The notes: generated by a model from the sequence alone, not told the origin. DNA of 64,000 nt from Ganoderma boninense (GCA_002900995.3 CM035315.1:186001-250000), one strand, 5' to 3'; shown: positions 35,350-47,870, counted from the first letter of the stretch. Numbers and translations: made by a program.

Positions 35350-36524
35350 GGATCCAAGGCCATCAACGAACCTTGTGCATGCGACTGCGCTTGAGCCACC
35401 GCGGCGTCGAGCTGGTTGTCCTTGTAGATGAGAGAAGACACGGGTCAGAACACCGGCGGGAAGCCCGGCAGGTGCCATGCGCCGCCGGGACATCGCTACT
35501 CGATTCAGTTGTGAGCGGTGCCATATGGTCGCCAGAGGCAAAGACTCAGAGTGCGCTTACAAGCTGCGGGCACACTGTTGTTCCTGTCAAACTTGTACGG
35601 GGTCTCCGACCGAGTTCGGATCTGGGTGGGCGTACACGTACACGGGACCCATGCGTTTCCACTTTCCTCGCGCGAGCTCAGACGCCTGTGGCGTGGACGG
35701 CTACCTTGTGTATTCACAACTTATGTCAGTCAGAACAGGTACCATGACCCTCCTGCACAGCGTGCGAGCGCGCACGCACCTATAACGTGCTCCGAATTGA
35801 ACGTTCCGCTCTACGGACCGGTTGTAAAGAGCGGTCGGCATGTCACCGCCGCTTGTAATCGATATGCGACGATTTGCCTCCTTGAACGGGCTGAACGCGC
35901 CGTATAGCGAGTCGTCGGCGCAGAACGCATGCAAGGGCACTCCAGGCCACAGGCACTGCTCGTGGAGGAAATCGCAGGCCGAAACCGTTGAACACGGCTT
36001 GGTTGTGGCATAACTCTTCAACCAGGGATGTGTTCATGTCCGAGGGTTCGGGATTAAGGATGTGGCATCGTCATTGCTCCAGCGGCACGAGGGCAGCGTC
36101 TGTCTCCTTGAGCTGGCGGATGCGTTGCTTGAATGTCACACAGTGAAACAAAAGCGACGAGAGGAGCGCACCCTTGAATCAGGTCGAAGGACGTCTGGTA
36201 TCCACCTTCGGTGCAAGACAACGATCTACAGTCGAACATCACGAGGACAGGCCACGATGTCGAACGCGGGGTCTTCTCCTACGACTGCTGCGGGGACGTT
36301 GACAGTCTGAGGTCGATCCTCGCGGGTGTCTGTGTTCAGATGGTGACGAATAACCGAGACCGACCCGCCGTGCGCTCGTCATCGTTGGGATGCGGGACGT
36401 CCGGGTCAGTACTCACGATCTCCTCATAGTCCTCCCGCTTCAGCATAAGGCCGGCACCTCCAACTCCAAGACGTAACACAAAAAGGCAAGCTGCACGCCC
36501 GTCAATTCTCATGAGCTGCAGCAC
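35350..36524 (-). other. Unrecognised exon-like material
   Basis: Several minus-strand pieces look coding and spliced but match no family I know: GLMLKREDYEEI with a following GTGAGT donor (about 36430-36470), VVGEDPAFDIVACPRDVRL (about 36245-36300), YQTSFDLIQGCAPLVAFVSL (about 36130-36200), FLHEQCLWPGVPLHAF (about 35925-35975) and an LPAGVLTRVFSHL piece near 35430-35475. Stops and frame changes separate them, so this may be one degraded gene or an unrecognised multi-exon gene. Confidence 0.3.
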
Positions 36525-36914
36525 GACAAACGCTGCGACTCACAGGTCCTGCCGTCACAACGCATTCCCTCCCTCGTGCATGCACGAACACATTGCCCAC
36601 TGGAAGCGGCTTCAAGAAGGCCTCCCATGCTTCTCCCTTAGACTACGCCGCGTCGTGCGGGTCGGATTCGGAGCCATCTGGAGCGGGGTGCTGACTCTGC
36701 TGAGCATGGTCGGACCCAAAGTCGATGACCGAGCATGTTCATTCCGAACTAGTTCTTGCGGCATCGGGAAACATTGATGGAAATATTGGGATCCGGCCTA
36801 AATTTCCGCGAAATAGCATGAAAAACACTACTGATTCTAATGACGGGGGAGGGCAGCGGTGCACACCGAGACTGCAGCATGGACTGACCCCGAAGACACT
36901 AAGTTGGGTACTTA

Positions 36915-37146
36915 TCCTGCCAGTGGTATTTCTTGATGCTTCGCTGGACGCTGACCACGATATCCGCTTCTGAATAAGGAAGTAAAGGAAAAGAAGCAAG
37001 GTAGAACAAAGGGGAGTGCTTCGGACCACAGCGTCGAGCTCAAGCCTGAAGGCTGAGACGCGTCGAACCGCGCGACGCCACAGACTTCCGGCTGCGGTGC
37101 CAGGGGTCGAGCTCGGGGATCTCGGAACGGGCGCTCTGCAACGTCT
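36915..37146 (-). repeat. Repeat D, copy 2
   Basis: Inverted counterpart of 6430-6660, about 500 bp upstream of C2 and divergent from it. Shared landmarks (on the minus strand): CAGAGCGCCCGTT, CTCGACCCCTGGCAC, CGCGGTTCGACGCGTC and CATCAAGAAATACC. Confidence 0.6.
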
Positions 37147-37643
37147 TCCAACCTGAACCTCGTCGACCTGAACCTCGTCGACATCCCTCATTCTCCCCAT
37201 CACCGTCGTATGGCAACATGGATGCTGCACCATACTTGTACCTGCATTTATATGAACTCATAAGTTCGAGCAACCCGTGCTGACCAACCCCGTGGGCCAC
37301 AAATGCCAGCAGAATGATCGTCGGCTCTGCCGTAACAGAAAAACGCGTAGCACACCGTCTCGTAGAAGGTGCAGAATTGCTTGGTTCAGTGCTCCACGGT
37401 GCAATCCTTCTATCTCAGCCTTGGCCGCTTTGTAGCCGCAACCGCAACCAGAGTACCACTGAATAGAAAGGCTCGGGTTATGTCTTGAGGCGATCTGCCT
37501 CCCTGCCTCCTGATCCTCGTTCACCCACTACGGACCCAAGGCTAGCTGTGAGTCCCACTCATCCTTCTCTGCACTTGTGCTAACACTCGACGCTCCACTA
37601 GACTACGTTTCAACAAGCTGACCTGGCAGAGCTCAACACGAGC

Positions 37644-39303
37644 ATGAGGTGTCCGAAGCTAGCTTCTGCCGAGGAGGCCCAGCAAGCACGACTCCTGCAG
37701 CAACTAGGAGGACCGGGAATGTTCTGGCCACCCTATCCACCTGCGCCACAACCCTTCTTCAACCCTTGGATGGCATCCCAGCACCCTCTGCTGGGTCCGA
37801 TGCCGCCACAGCCCCAGTTTCCGCCCCAAATGCCAGGTCTGGGCGAGCGACCGTCGTGGTTCCAGGGCCTTGTGGCAGCTGTGTCGAAGGAGATCAAGGA
37901 CAGCGAGAAGAAGGCTGCGGCAGAGGGCGCGTGGAAGAAGGACGCAGCCCCCGAAGGACTGTCTGTCGAGGACGAGAAGGTCCTCGTCGACGCTCTCAGG
38001 AAGCAGAAGGAAGGACAACTAACAATGGAGCAGGTGTTTGTGGGGCTCAACAAGGTAGGTATCTCCACGTCTGTGCACGGTGATCGAGGACATGACCGCT
38101 GATCTCCTACGCAATGCTAGAAATACGGTTATACTGAGCTTGGTTGGAGCTCTTTCTCTCATCCAGTTACCGTGCCTGTGTACTAACTGACGACGACTTC
38201 ACAACAGAATGGAAGACGTTGTTCTTCGCGAACTACGAACGGCTCGTTTCACAAGCGGACGCCCATTCCGGTCCTGGACAACGGCCATCTGCAGATGGCC
38301 CTAGTGCCTCTGGGCGGTCTAGTCTGCCAGTCGCATCCCGTACGCGCTCAGCATCGAGGCACGAACCATCCCGGTCTTCGACAGGTACCGCTTCGCGTAC
38401 ACTGTCTGATTCTGAGTCTTTGTACGTGAGATGCCTCTGTGTGCACGAGCGGGATGCTCAGCAAACTGACCACCGTACCTATCCAGCGAAGAGTCTGAGT
38501 CTGAGTCAGAATCAGACTCGGACTCGGACTCGGACTCGGAATCAGGGTTGGACTGGGACAAGCTCAGCGACTTCGACGAGTCGGACAGCTCACGTGCGAA
38601 CGCGGCGCGCACGCGCAGCACCCAGACACCCCCGACACCCGCGCCGACCAGCACCGCCAAGCCCGCACGCGGAGCGAGGGCTTGCGTCCGGGTCACTGAT
38701 GCAGACCTCCGCAGGATGGCGCAGTACCGGTGCGAGCACGGCGACGACAGCGAGCCGGGCCGCTACAGCACCCCCCGCTGGCAGGAGTTCGCTCGCCGCC
38801 CAGAGGTAGGTCTCGTCGAGCCGATTTCGCCCTCCATCGTGCCTGCAAGTCGGTACTGACCAACGAGCGCGCTCCCAGAATTACAAGCGGACGCTGTCGG
38901 CCTGGACGTGCGTCCCGCGCGACCCCAGGCATGCGGCCGGTACGTGCACCGTGTACCACTTTCCATGCCCCAATGCCCGAGTGCGTGCTGACATCCGACT
39001 CGGCTCCGCACCTCTCTGTCTGTCTCAGCGATTGACCGGTATGTGAGGGAGTACCGGCAGCAAGCTGAGGCCGCAGAGTCTAAGCCCGTTCTACCCATTC
39101 GCCGGCAACCCCCGCAACCCGGAAACTCGACGGCGTCTCACAGAGCTGGGGTGCAAGGCCAAGACATCGCCTATGAGGCCAAACAGAAGGTCCGCGCGGA
39201 TAGGAAGAACGGTGGCGGTGGCGGCCTGGGCTCCCTGAACAGGGCGAGAAAGCGTCGAGGCGTGGATGTGGACCGCATGGACATCATCGACTTGACTGAC
39301 TGA
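37644..39303 (+). CDS. Family C protein C2 (putative Myb/SANT-like), 433 aa
   Basis: Six exons: 37644-38054, 38121-38142 (22 nt), 38208-38421, 38487-38805, 38879-38939 and 39029-39303; all joins are in frame. Exon 1 is Pro/Gln-rich (MFWPPYPPAPQPFFNPW) with PSWFQGLVAAVSKEI and LSVEDEKVLVDAL. Exon 3 has EWKTLFFANYERL. Exon 4 carries the long acidic Ser/Asp/Glu repeat and DADLRRMAQYRCEHG plus RWQEFARRPE; exon 5 KRTLSAWTCVPR and exon 6 AIDRYVREYRQQ. The C-terminal tail is longer than in C1/C3, with a Gly run and a basic RARKRRGVDVDR segment that could be a nuclear localisation signal. A nuclear role is inferred from the putative HTH. Confidence 0.75.
38488..38545 (+). repeat. Hexanucleotide-type repeat in C2 exon 4
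   Basis: Repeated GAGTCT/GACTCG units encode an alternating Ser/Glu then Ser/Asp run of about 16 residues. C1 and C3 have shorter versions at the same position, so the tract expands and contracts between paralogues. Confidence 0.7.
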
Positions 39304-40183
39304 CGAGAACGAGGTGTAGGAGGGCGTGTCTGGCGCCAGTGAAGTGTGAAGTACGTGCGTGCTCTAGAGTTTGTTTGTGTGGTTGGTGTTGACGGGCTGT
39401 TCTGTGTGTATGTGCTCTGTCAGTTCTGCAGCGAATGTACATGGAGGACGATGAGCAGAGGTCTGTATAACTGAGCCCGACGTCGGGTGTGATGCCCAGC
39501 TCAAAACACGCCAACACGTGAAGGCGAGTCGTGACTACGACGCGGCGGATCGTTTTCCGAGCGGAGCACCACCAGTATGCGCATTGCGAACCAGTATCAA
39601 TCCTTTCCTTGTCCATTAAGCATTCTTGCCGTCCTGGCCGCGGTACCACCCAGCCCGCCTGTCTCCGCGGAGCGCAGCGCAGCGAGAGCCTGTTACGCAG
39701 CATTGACGACCCTCTCCACACTCACGAGTCGCAGAAACAACCTCCTTCCATCCACAGACATTGATCCCTGCACGATCTTGCTGGACGAGTCAGAGAAGGG
39801 TAACGAAACGACTGGAGACGTATCATTATCACTGTACTCGAAGGTGCGAGCTCATCCAGCGTCTCGAGATTCGCGGATACTGAGGGCGTTCGCTCACGGA
39901 TTTGCGTCAGAGTCATACAGTTGGCACGTATACTCTGGTTCGACGTGGCCGAGGGTGCGCAAGCATTGGCTAACTCGAACCACCACCTGTGTCGACCAAC
40001 ATGTGAAGGGGTACAGTCCCCAGTAGCCACGCTTCTGTTGCGTCACGTCGTGGTTCTCAATTGACTCGCGCGTATGAAGCCACGCGTCGCAGGCTTCGTC
40101 TTCCGTCCCTGGATTTAGCGGGTGTAATTCCGATGTGACGACTTTGAGGGTAAGCAAAGCTGCCTTCTCGCCCGCGCCGTTGC
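39304..40183. other. Intergenic between C2 and C3
   Basis: No gene recognised. It contains GT-rich DNA just after C2 (39340-39440). Confidence 0.45.
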
Positions 40184-40433
40184 CAGATGAGGTATCGTGT
40201 ACGTTGCACCCAGGGTAGCTGCAACGATAGTGTCCAACCTCTCCATGTGCTCCGAGTAAAGGACGTGCTGCGGCTCATGTCGCTGTCCTCATATACTCCG
40301 ACCACGACATTCACGTCTCCCTCGTCCGCCCGTTGTCCTCAACGCCTCTGTACGTACTGTCGGTCTCAGTTCTCCCACTTGTATAGCTACCTAACCACCC
40401 ATCATCACACCAGCTCTGCCTTGACACAGCAGC
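40184..40433 (+). promoter_or_regulatory. C3 leader conserved with C1
   Basis: It contains ATGAGG-CGTGTACG-CCAGGGT, a TATA-like CATATAC, the donor CCTCT|GTACGTAC and the acceptor GACACAG just before the ATG, matching the C1 leader in order and spacing. I interpret it as core promoter plus a 5' UTR intron. Confidence 0.5.
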
Positions 40434-41892
40434 ATGGGATCTCTCAACCAGCCTCTCGCCGGACAGATGCCCCAAATGCAGCCATCACCGCAGCTGGGAC
40501 TTCCTGCAGCGTTTTGGCAACCATGCCCGTCGCAGGTCATGCTCAACCCCTTCATGACGCCCCAGTTCCCGGTAATGGAACAAGCGTTGCCACAACAGCA
40601 GAACTCGTTCCCGCAAGTCTTCAATACCGGGGGTCAGGCGCCTTGGTTCCGTGCTCTAGTCACTGCGGTATCCACTGAGATCAAGGCCAAGTGGACGAAT
40701 GGAGTTGTCGGAGATGCCGACCCAAGGTCTGACGCGAGGGGTGCATCTTCGTCGTCGGGAGACTTGTCTCCAGAGGATGAAGAAGGGCTGTTCAATGCTC
40801 TCAAGGAAGGAGTGAAAGGTGGATCAACGGTGCAGCAGATATTCAAGGAGCTGAGCCAGGTGAGTGTTTACACATTCCGTGTGCAGCAGCCCGAGCGACC
40901 ATTGATCGCTCATGGAAATGTAGAAGCATGGACATGAAGAAATCGGTAAGTGTCTTCCCTAAGCGTGCAGCGGCGTTATGGGGACTGACGGTGACGACAG
41001 CGTTGAAGACGTGGTTCGTCGCGAACTTTGAGAAGCTATACCCCAAGACCGCCTGCAGTTTCGACTCCACAGGCTCGCCATCTGGGGAAAGATCTGGACG
41101 CGACTGTCATGCGGCGGGAACCAGTGCTCCTTCAGTGTCTAGTAACCATTCGTCTGGGTCTTCTGCAACCACAGTCGTAAATGAAGGGGGCCAATCCAGG
41201 TGGGCTGTATGTTTTCCTACGAGGACGTGAGTACGTCGCACTGACGCGACCGCGCGATACCTTTCATATCCAGCGGAGAGTCAGAACGGCCAGAGTCGGA
41301 GTCGAGCGATGACGACGAAGATCTACCCGCCTCCCGTATCCTGTCTAATCGATATCCTCGGGCCGGTGGAAGGAAAGCTCCAATAAGACGCATTCGCGTT
41401 ACAAAAGCGGACCTCCGCGCGATGGCGCTGTACATATGCGAGAAAGGCGACGTCGAAACGCGCCAATACAGGCGTTCTTGCTGGCGTGAGTTCGCGGAGC
41501 GTCCTCAGGTCAGTATTCTGTTCCGGGCGCAAAGCTGTCAGGCACGCGTACTAACGATAAGTCCTCCGAAACTGCTCGCGCGAAGAATCACAAGCGATCA
41601 TTGGACGCATGGACTGGCGTCCCCCGGATCACGAAGCATGCCGTTGGTACGTGCGGTCATTAAGTTTGCCCTCAACGTTCGTCATTTGACGAGTAGGTTT
41701 TGGGAAGAAATTGACCGCCTCGTGAGGCAGTACCAGCATGAAGCCGTGGGTACGAAGTGCAGGACTGGTCTAGGTTTACCACGTAGTCATCAGCACAACA
41801 GGCCTGTGGCATCCTCATCTGGAGTCCAGAGGAAATTCTCTGGTGTCAATGCTAATGCTGCACTCGACTTGACTGTCGAGACAGAACATTGA
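40434..41892 (+). CDS. Family C protein C3 (putative Myb/SANT-like), 375 aa
   Basis: Six exons: 40434-40859, 40924-40945 (22 nt), 41001-41199, 41274-41508, 41586-41646 and 41708-41892. Protein blocks follow C1 closely: MGSLNQPLAGQMPQ start, PWFRALVTAVSTEI, LSPEDEEGLFNAL, LKTWFVANFEKLYPK, acidic SERPESESSDDED, DLRAMALYICEKG, WREFAERPQ, KRSLDAWTGVPR, IDRLVRQYQ, and a DLTVETEH end. The total length equals C1. The three predicted helices of the putative Rap1-type Myb domain span exons 4-6. It is convergent with B4 and is the first gene of the duplicated C-B-A segment. Confidence 0.75.
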
Positions 41893-42329
41893 CTCAGCAT
41901 ATTTGAGTAATCAGGGTAAGGTGTATTTCCCGATTTTGAGCCCGTCTCTCCACCGTTGCCACTGCTGACTGGATAGTTGCAGACCCATTTCACAAACACC
42001 TTCGGGAACAGGTTGTTGTAGTCAGGTCAGTGAGCGAATATTTGATTGTAGAAGCGTGCCGCCTCTTCCGGTGTAAACACTATGGGCAGATGGGAAGGTT
42101 TTCACTGAACACGCCGCCTCTTGGACTTGCAAAAGACTGCCGATAACTCTAGTGAAGAAAAAAATGAATGTAACAAGGGAACAACCATATCGTATCATCT
42201 ATTTGTCGAGCACGTACTTCGGCCCGGGGGACATGCAGTTGAGCTGCATCGCAAGCATTGGGCGCCGGGGCTGCAAGAATCAATAGCTGCTTCCCGTTCA
42301 TACAGTAAATTCGTTGTGATACTAGCTCC

Positions 42330-44525
42330 TCATACACACGCATGAACCGCAAACCCACTGTCCTCCTTGCCCCACATAGCAGGCCAATCCCGGCTGATCG
42401 AAGGGGGCAAGTCGTACCTCTCCGGCAGCCTCACCAGCCAATCAATTTCTTCCAGCCTGCTCGAGACCTCCGCGTCCACCACGATGACCTCCTCCTCGGC
42501 TCTGAGAGCTCGTAGCCGCGCAACGTCGTTCGCATCCCAGTGCACCTCCGGCGCGAACCGGATGGTGACGACGAGGCGGCGGATGGGCATGCCGAGTGCA
42601 GCGCGCGTCGCGAGCGCCGCCTCGAGCTCCCCGATTTCGTTGCTCGACTCCACGGATGTCCACAACGTGTCCAACGGCCAGTGCTCCTCCGACTGACTGG
42701 TGTCGGGCTCAATGGTAGAGGGGGACGTGGACACCCGGGCCATCGCTGGGGGCTGGACGTTGAGGTGCACCAGCCCTGCACCGAGCGTAGGCCGCATGCC
42801 GTCTGGCCACCACATGCCGGAGTCCCGAATGACCGCAATCGAGGTGACTTTGGGGAAGACGGCTGGGGGGAACAGTGTGCGGCCGAACGCGGACAAGATC
42901 GCGTCGTGGGTGTAGTGGACGCGGAGCTCCGCGGTCGTCGCGAAGAGGTCGCGGAAGGTGTGGAAGAAGTCGAGGTAGGGCAGGAGGGCATCACGGTAGA
43001 GCAACCGCGGGATGCGGAGGCGCAGGGAGCCTTGCGGGAACACGAGCTGTATGGGGTTGTCTCGGTGGTGTGGCTCGGACAGGCGGAGAAACATGTGCGA
43101 GACCGCGTCCTTGCCTAGGACGTGGCGACGTACGGTGGCCAATATGTCCGTGATGCTGTTGAGCACGGCTTGGTGCTGGTTCGCGACAGGCGCGACGAGA
43201 TACAGGTGGCAGGTGGCTGGGATGGAGATACGCGAGAGGAGAGATTCAATGGGATACGTGGCATCCTCCTCGGGGAGTTCGGTATCGGCGTGCTCCTCGC
43301 CGAAGTATTGTCTGGATTCCTTGCGGTTGAGTGTAAAAGCGAGATACTGCAGATGGGGAAAAGAGGCTGTCCGTGCTGCAGAGACAGCGTCCATCCGTGA
43401 ATCTGCGTGCTGCCCCCAGTAAGGAATGTCGTGAAGGTAGACCTCTTCCAGCTTTGGGCTGCCAGCTAGGAAATCGACAAGATCCTCCACCTTCCAGCGG
43501 AGCTCTCCCTCGACTCCTCTGACGAACCCGATCTTGAGGAGGGTCAGCGAGGGGAATGCATTCTCCGGAAGGTCGCGAACATCCACAAGACAGAGAGAAC
43601 GCAGCCTCGCACCGCCGCTGGAGAAAAAAGAAGCCCGTCCCGGTTTAGGTGATAGGTCGTGTGGCACCCCGGATGCCGTGTTGCGCACAATGGTGCAGTG
43701 TTCAAGGGCAGTAGCGTCGAACGATTGCAGGAACGATGGAAAATGCCTGATCGGCGATGTATCCCAAACATGGAGTTGGCGGATTCTCGGGGAGTTCGTA
43801 AGCATGAGCTTGACCATGTTTTCAACATTGTGTCGAAATGGTGCGATAGTATCTGGGGTTTTGAAATGCACAGTCAAGTCGACGGAAGCGTCATTGGGTA
43901 AGTATATACTACGCCCGAAGCAGAAGTCTCGGTCAGGCTCTCCCGCATCGCGACAAGAAACGACGATAACCGTGTTCCATAGAGTAGGCCTTGCGAGGGC
44001 CAGCTCACGCCAGTACCTGCATATCTTTGGAATCCGGCACTGGTCTTCCGCTGAGCGAAGCTCGAATGGCCAATAGGGAAGTCTCAGACCTTCAGGCGAG
44101 TGTGTTCCTGGGGAAAGAGCAAAGATCGTCGCCAGGAGCTCCTGCGGGATACGATTGATCGGGGCAGCCGCGTTGATAAGTCCTCCTACGATAGCGAGTC
44201 CTTGTGCAAATGCAGTGTGTAGACATTTGAGCTAGTAGAAGCGTGAATTCAACGATGAGAAAGGGTAGGGAGTCGAGGATGCTCGTAGTCTGACTGCGAG
44301 CTTAAGACTCACTGTATCAGGATGTCTGCGGTGTTCAATAGTTACTTTGTAATCCAACCCGATATGAAACCCTACTTACCTGGCCTCTGGCTTTTCCAGT
44401 GAACGGACAAGTGTCTGCACTTGGGAGGTGATCTGGTCACTGATTAGTCGAAGTGCGTCGATGGTCATGTCACTGCATGGCATGGCGAAGAAAGGCGGCG
44501 GGAGCGTTTTCTGGGGGAAATTCAT
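42330..44525 (-). CDS. Family B F-box protein B4, 686 aa
   Basis: Three exons: 44380-44525, a 13-nt microexon 44313-44325 and 42330-44231. The leader MNFPQKTLPPPFFAMPCSDM continues into IDALRLISDQITSQVQTLV. The third exon starts LKCLHTAFAQGLAIVGG and holds the F-box (INRIPQELLATIFALSP, KICRYWRELALARPTLWNTV). Note that this exon has no ATG before the F-box, so the upstream exons are needed to start the protein. LRR-like strands follow (RLRSLCLVDV, LEEVYLHDI, LQYLAFTLN), and the protein ends SISRDWPAMWG plus a short tail. It is divergent from A4 across 664 bp. Confidence 0.82.
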
Positions 44526-44641
44526 GGTGTTAAAGTTGTCTTATATCTAAAAGCGATGCAAAATAGAGACGAGACAAAAGAGAGTTGCAGCGCATGATAC
44601 GTTTGACTTCGACTGTGCGGGCGGTGGCGGCTGTTGGTCGA

Positions 44642-44650
44642 CCGTGGGAA
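44642..44650 (+). promoter_or_regulatory. Shared CCGTGGGAA motif upstream of B4
   Basis: 117 bp upstream of the B4 ATG; identical to the motifs upstream of B3 and B5. Confidence 0.35.
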
Positions 44651-45189
44651 CACCCGGCAACAACAAACTTGTCAACGTTTCAACACCATCACTTTACACA
44701 ACTCTTATGGCTCCTCCCGCCGCCTCAGAACGCTTCAAGTTCTCTGTGTGGAAAATGTAACGTCTTTCATCTCTAGCTACAGCGAATTCCCCTTTGGGTC
44801 TCAACATGCGGCGCTACAATACTTCTTCAAGGTCACGTCCAGGTCGTCCAGGCCTGGAAAGAGTTGGCGTGGTGAGTCCTCAGTCGTGCGTCACGGAGAT
44901 GTTCTTCTTTTTCGAGTTGTAGACATCTCTAGGACTCCGGGCTCGAAGGACCGCCAGGGAATGCACTCGCACGTGGCACCTAGGTTCCCTCAAACTGTCC
45001 TTGCGATTTCCACACGAGGAAAGATGATGCGGTCAGTTCCACCATCGCGTTTCCTTTGACGTAAAACGTCTCCTTGTCCTCTGACTCCACTCTCATCTGC
45101 CATTTGCCCTCAAAACAGAGCTACAGTGAGTTGGATTGCCTGTATCCATAGTCATTGCCAATATCCACTGATCTGGACGATCGATAGAC

Positions 45190-47057
45190 ATGTCTGAGTC
45201 CTCGACACCGTTGAACAACGATGTTTTGCTATCCATCTTGTCCATCTCTACCACGAAAACTACAACTTCGATGATGGAGACATGCCGCTTTCTCTATCAT
45301 GAGGGAGCAAAGGTTATCCTCCAGCAACCTGTCATCCTCGATGCATCAGATGAGAAGATTATTTCCGTACTGCGCTTTCTCCAAGCTGAGGGCCTCTCCC
45401 GATGCTCGTACGTGCGCACCATCCAGATCTTCACCAATCCACTTTCCGAAACTGCCGCCAAAATGCTGGCCATCATTGTTCCCCGCATGTCGAACCTGCA
45501 ATGCCTCAGTCTCAGAGCAGAGCAATCTTTCGCGGCCCATCCCTACCTCCTCCCCGCCTTCGCCTCGCTTCAGACCGTCAAGATCTTGATCATAGTCGAT
45601 GTTAGATCTCAATCTTGCGAGATGATCAGGACATTCCAGTCGAAGCTCCTCATCGCAAATATCGTATTCGACCCAGCCGACCAGTTGGATCTTAGTAGCA
45701 TCGACCCGTCCAGGCACCCCCTGCAATTGCTGCAGCGATCCGCCTCTACCCTGCGGGAGCTGATGTGCGGGTATCGGTGTGACGCTGACACGGAGCCCGT
45801 TGAAAGCCTGTTTTTCCCGACCTACCCAGAAGTCCGCACCCTCATTCTCTTTAACAACATCGCGCCCAGCCCCATCCCGTACATCCGCGCGCTCCCGAAC
45901 CTCACATACCTCTCCTCTCAGAGCTACCTGCCGATCACCTGGGAGTACGAGCAGCTGGACATGTCGCGCTCCCAGCGCAATGTCAACGTGATGATCCAGA
46001 ACTTCGCCCAACGCTGGACCGATGGGCCCTTTGTATGGAAGGACATCCAGAGCTACACCGGGCCGCTGTCTGACCTCTGGGCCCTCGGCCTGACTTTCCC
46101 CATCCCGCGGCTCATCGTGAAGGACATGCCTAGCCTGCGCGCGCCGCTCGCGCTGACGGAGGTCCTCGCGTCCGCGCGGCCGGTGCACCTGACGATCGCG
46201 TACGAGGACCAGCCGTTCTCGTCCGTGCTCCAGTCGGACTTCCTGGACGCACTTCGCAGCGAGGGCGCAGCAGGCTTGCGATCCATCGGGCTGAGTGTCG
46301 ACGTGATGGCAGGCGATGTCGACGGCGACCTCGACGTCGGTCAGGTCTTGGTGAGTTTGGCTCCACCACTCTCGCTAACAACGCTATTTCCCGATGGGGA
46401 AGCTGACCTGGTGTTCTCCACATGTAGGCAGACATCGAGACTCTGTTAGTAGGCTTGCAGTTGAGCAACATCTGGTTCACGCTGCGCGACATCACCCCAC
46501 ACGGGGACGCCCCTGATGGAGAGTATCCCGTTCATGCGCGCGGCTCGGAGCATCAGCCTACCCTTGGTATAACCGGAACTGCGCAGAGTGGACCCGTGGC
46601 CCCTGATGTCGCCACGGACGACCTCGCATCGTCGACGCTGGCGGAGCGCACCCTCGAGGAGTTCGACGTGCAGGCGTTCGTGCGCCGCATCTCAACGTCG
46701 CTCCCCGACCTCGAAAACATTATCGCCACCGTCGGGCGGCCACGGAGGTACGGTGGCATGGAGCGGTCGGTATGTTTGGGTAGGAAGAATGACGAGGCTC
46801 CACCGAACATATACACTGGGGGAAAGATCTTCTACAAGGAGCGGAAGCGAGAGGACGCGGAGCGCCGCTGGGAAGACATGTCCGTTGAATTCGTACAAAA
46901 TTCTCGCACTTGGGCCGTCGTTGGCGACCTTGTCGAGGGCGCAATATCAGGGCTTGAGGAGCGTGCGTGCCGCAGGGGAAGGAGTGTTCCCTGGGGTTGG
47001 CGTTGCAGGAGCCATGCGAGTGTGAGGACATGTATGCATAGGAATCGAGCGCCATGA
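45190..47057 (+). CDS. Family A F-box-like protein A4, 596 aa
   Basis: Two exons, 45190-46350 and 46428-47057, joined in frame. The start MSESSTPLNNDVLLSILS is followed by the F-box-like TCRFLYHEGAK; then LRR-like strands (LQCLSLRAEQ, VRTLILFNN, LTYLSSQS), the block GPLSD-LWALGLTFPIPRL, and the C-terminal domain with SSTLAERTLEEFD, DLENIIATVGRP and a basic Arg-rich tail. It is the best-preserved copy of the A1/A4 type and was used to recognise the A1 frameshift. It is divergent from B4. Confidence 0.78.
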
Positions 47058-47596
47058 GGCAGTCGCATTTGCAAGAAAGCAGTTACGCTTACATCTTGAA
47101 GAGATCGTGTGGTTTAGATCACCGCGACGAATGAATTGTATTTGAGACGGCCTGGTTATCCGATCGAGACCATCTCTTGCTTGAGGGCAGAGCAGCGTGC
47201 ATATGAACATTGATACCACAAATAATTCCACACTGGACGAAAGCTATGTCGAAAGTTGGGACTACATATGAGCAAGATTGTAGAGAGCTCCAGGCATTTG
47301 CTGCGTCCTAACAGATTTGAATGTGTCCTTCCCATGGCTGTTCTCACTTCTACGATGATCGAAGGTTGCAATGCCCTATCATTAGTCAATTTTTCGAATT
47401 CTGGCAGCGCGTCCGACCACACTCCGGACCATACACCCTTGTCTCATGGCTTCCATGTGTGCATGGCACGACGTCCGCGTCAGTGATAAGCTTGCCCCGG
47501 TCCAACGCCCACTCGACCAACTGCGCATCTCTCCAAGTTCACATACAGACAGACACACTTAGATGAGAGCACCCCCAACTCCCTACTTCCGCCCCG
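47058..47596. other. Intergenic 3' of A4
   Basis: No gene recognised between A4 and the B remnant. Confidence 0.4.
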
Positions 47597-47870
47597 CGTC
47601 CCACTGCACAGTAGGCCAATCCCGGTTCGGAATAACGAAGGGAATCTCATACCTCTCCGGCAACCTCACCAACTAATCCACTTCACGGAGCTCGCTCGAG
47701 CCCTCCCCGTCCATCACGACGACCTCCAGGCTCCTGTGCCTCGAGGGCACGCAGCCGCGCTCAGACGTCGTCGGTTCAACAAGCGCCTCGAATGCAGCCT
47801 TCTCGGAACTTTCCGTATCCAGAACGTTGAGCGCCTCCTGTTCCGTACCATCCAGTTCACCCAAAGTTCA
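47597..47870 (-). pseudogene. Family B remnant (C-terminal end)
   Basis: The minus strand encodes LREVD, then a stop where B genes have Trp, then LVRLPERYEIP and NRDWPTV, matching REVDWLVRLPERYDLP and RDWPxxW at the end of B4. Upstream pieces (LEVVVMDGEGS) also resemble B. The rest of the gene is missing. The TGG to TAG change and truncation show a dead copy. Confidence 0.65.
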
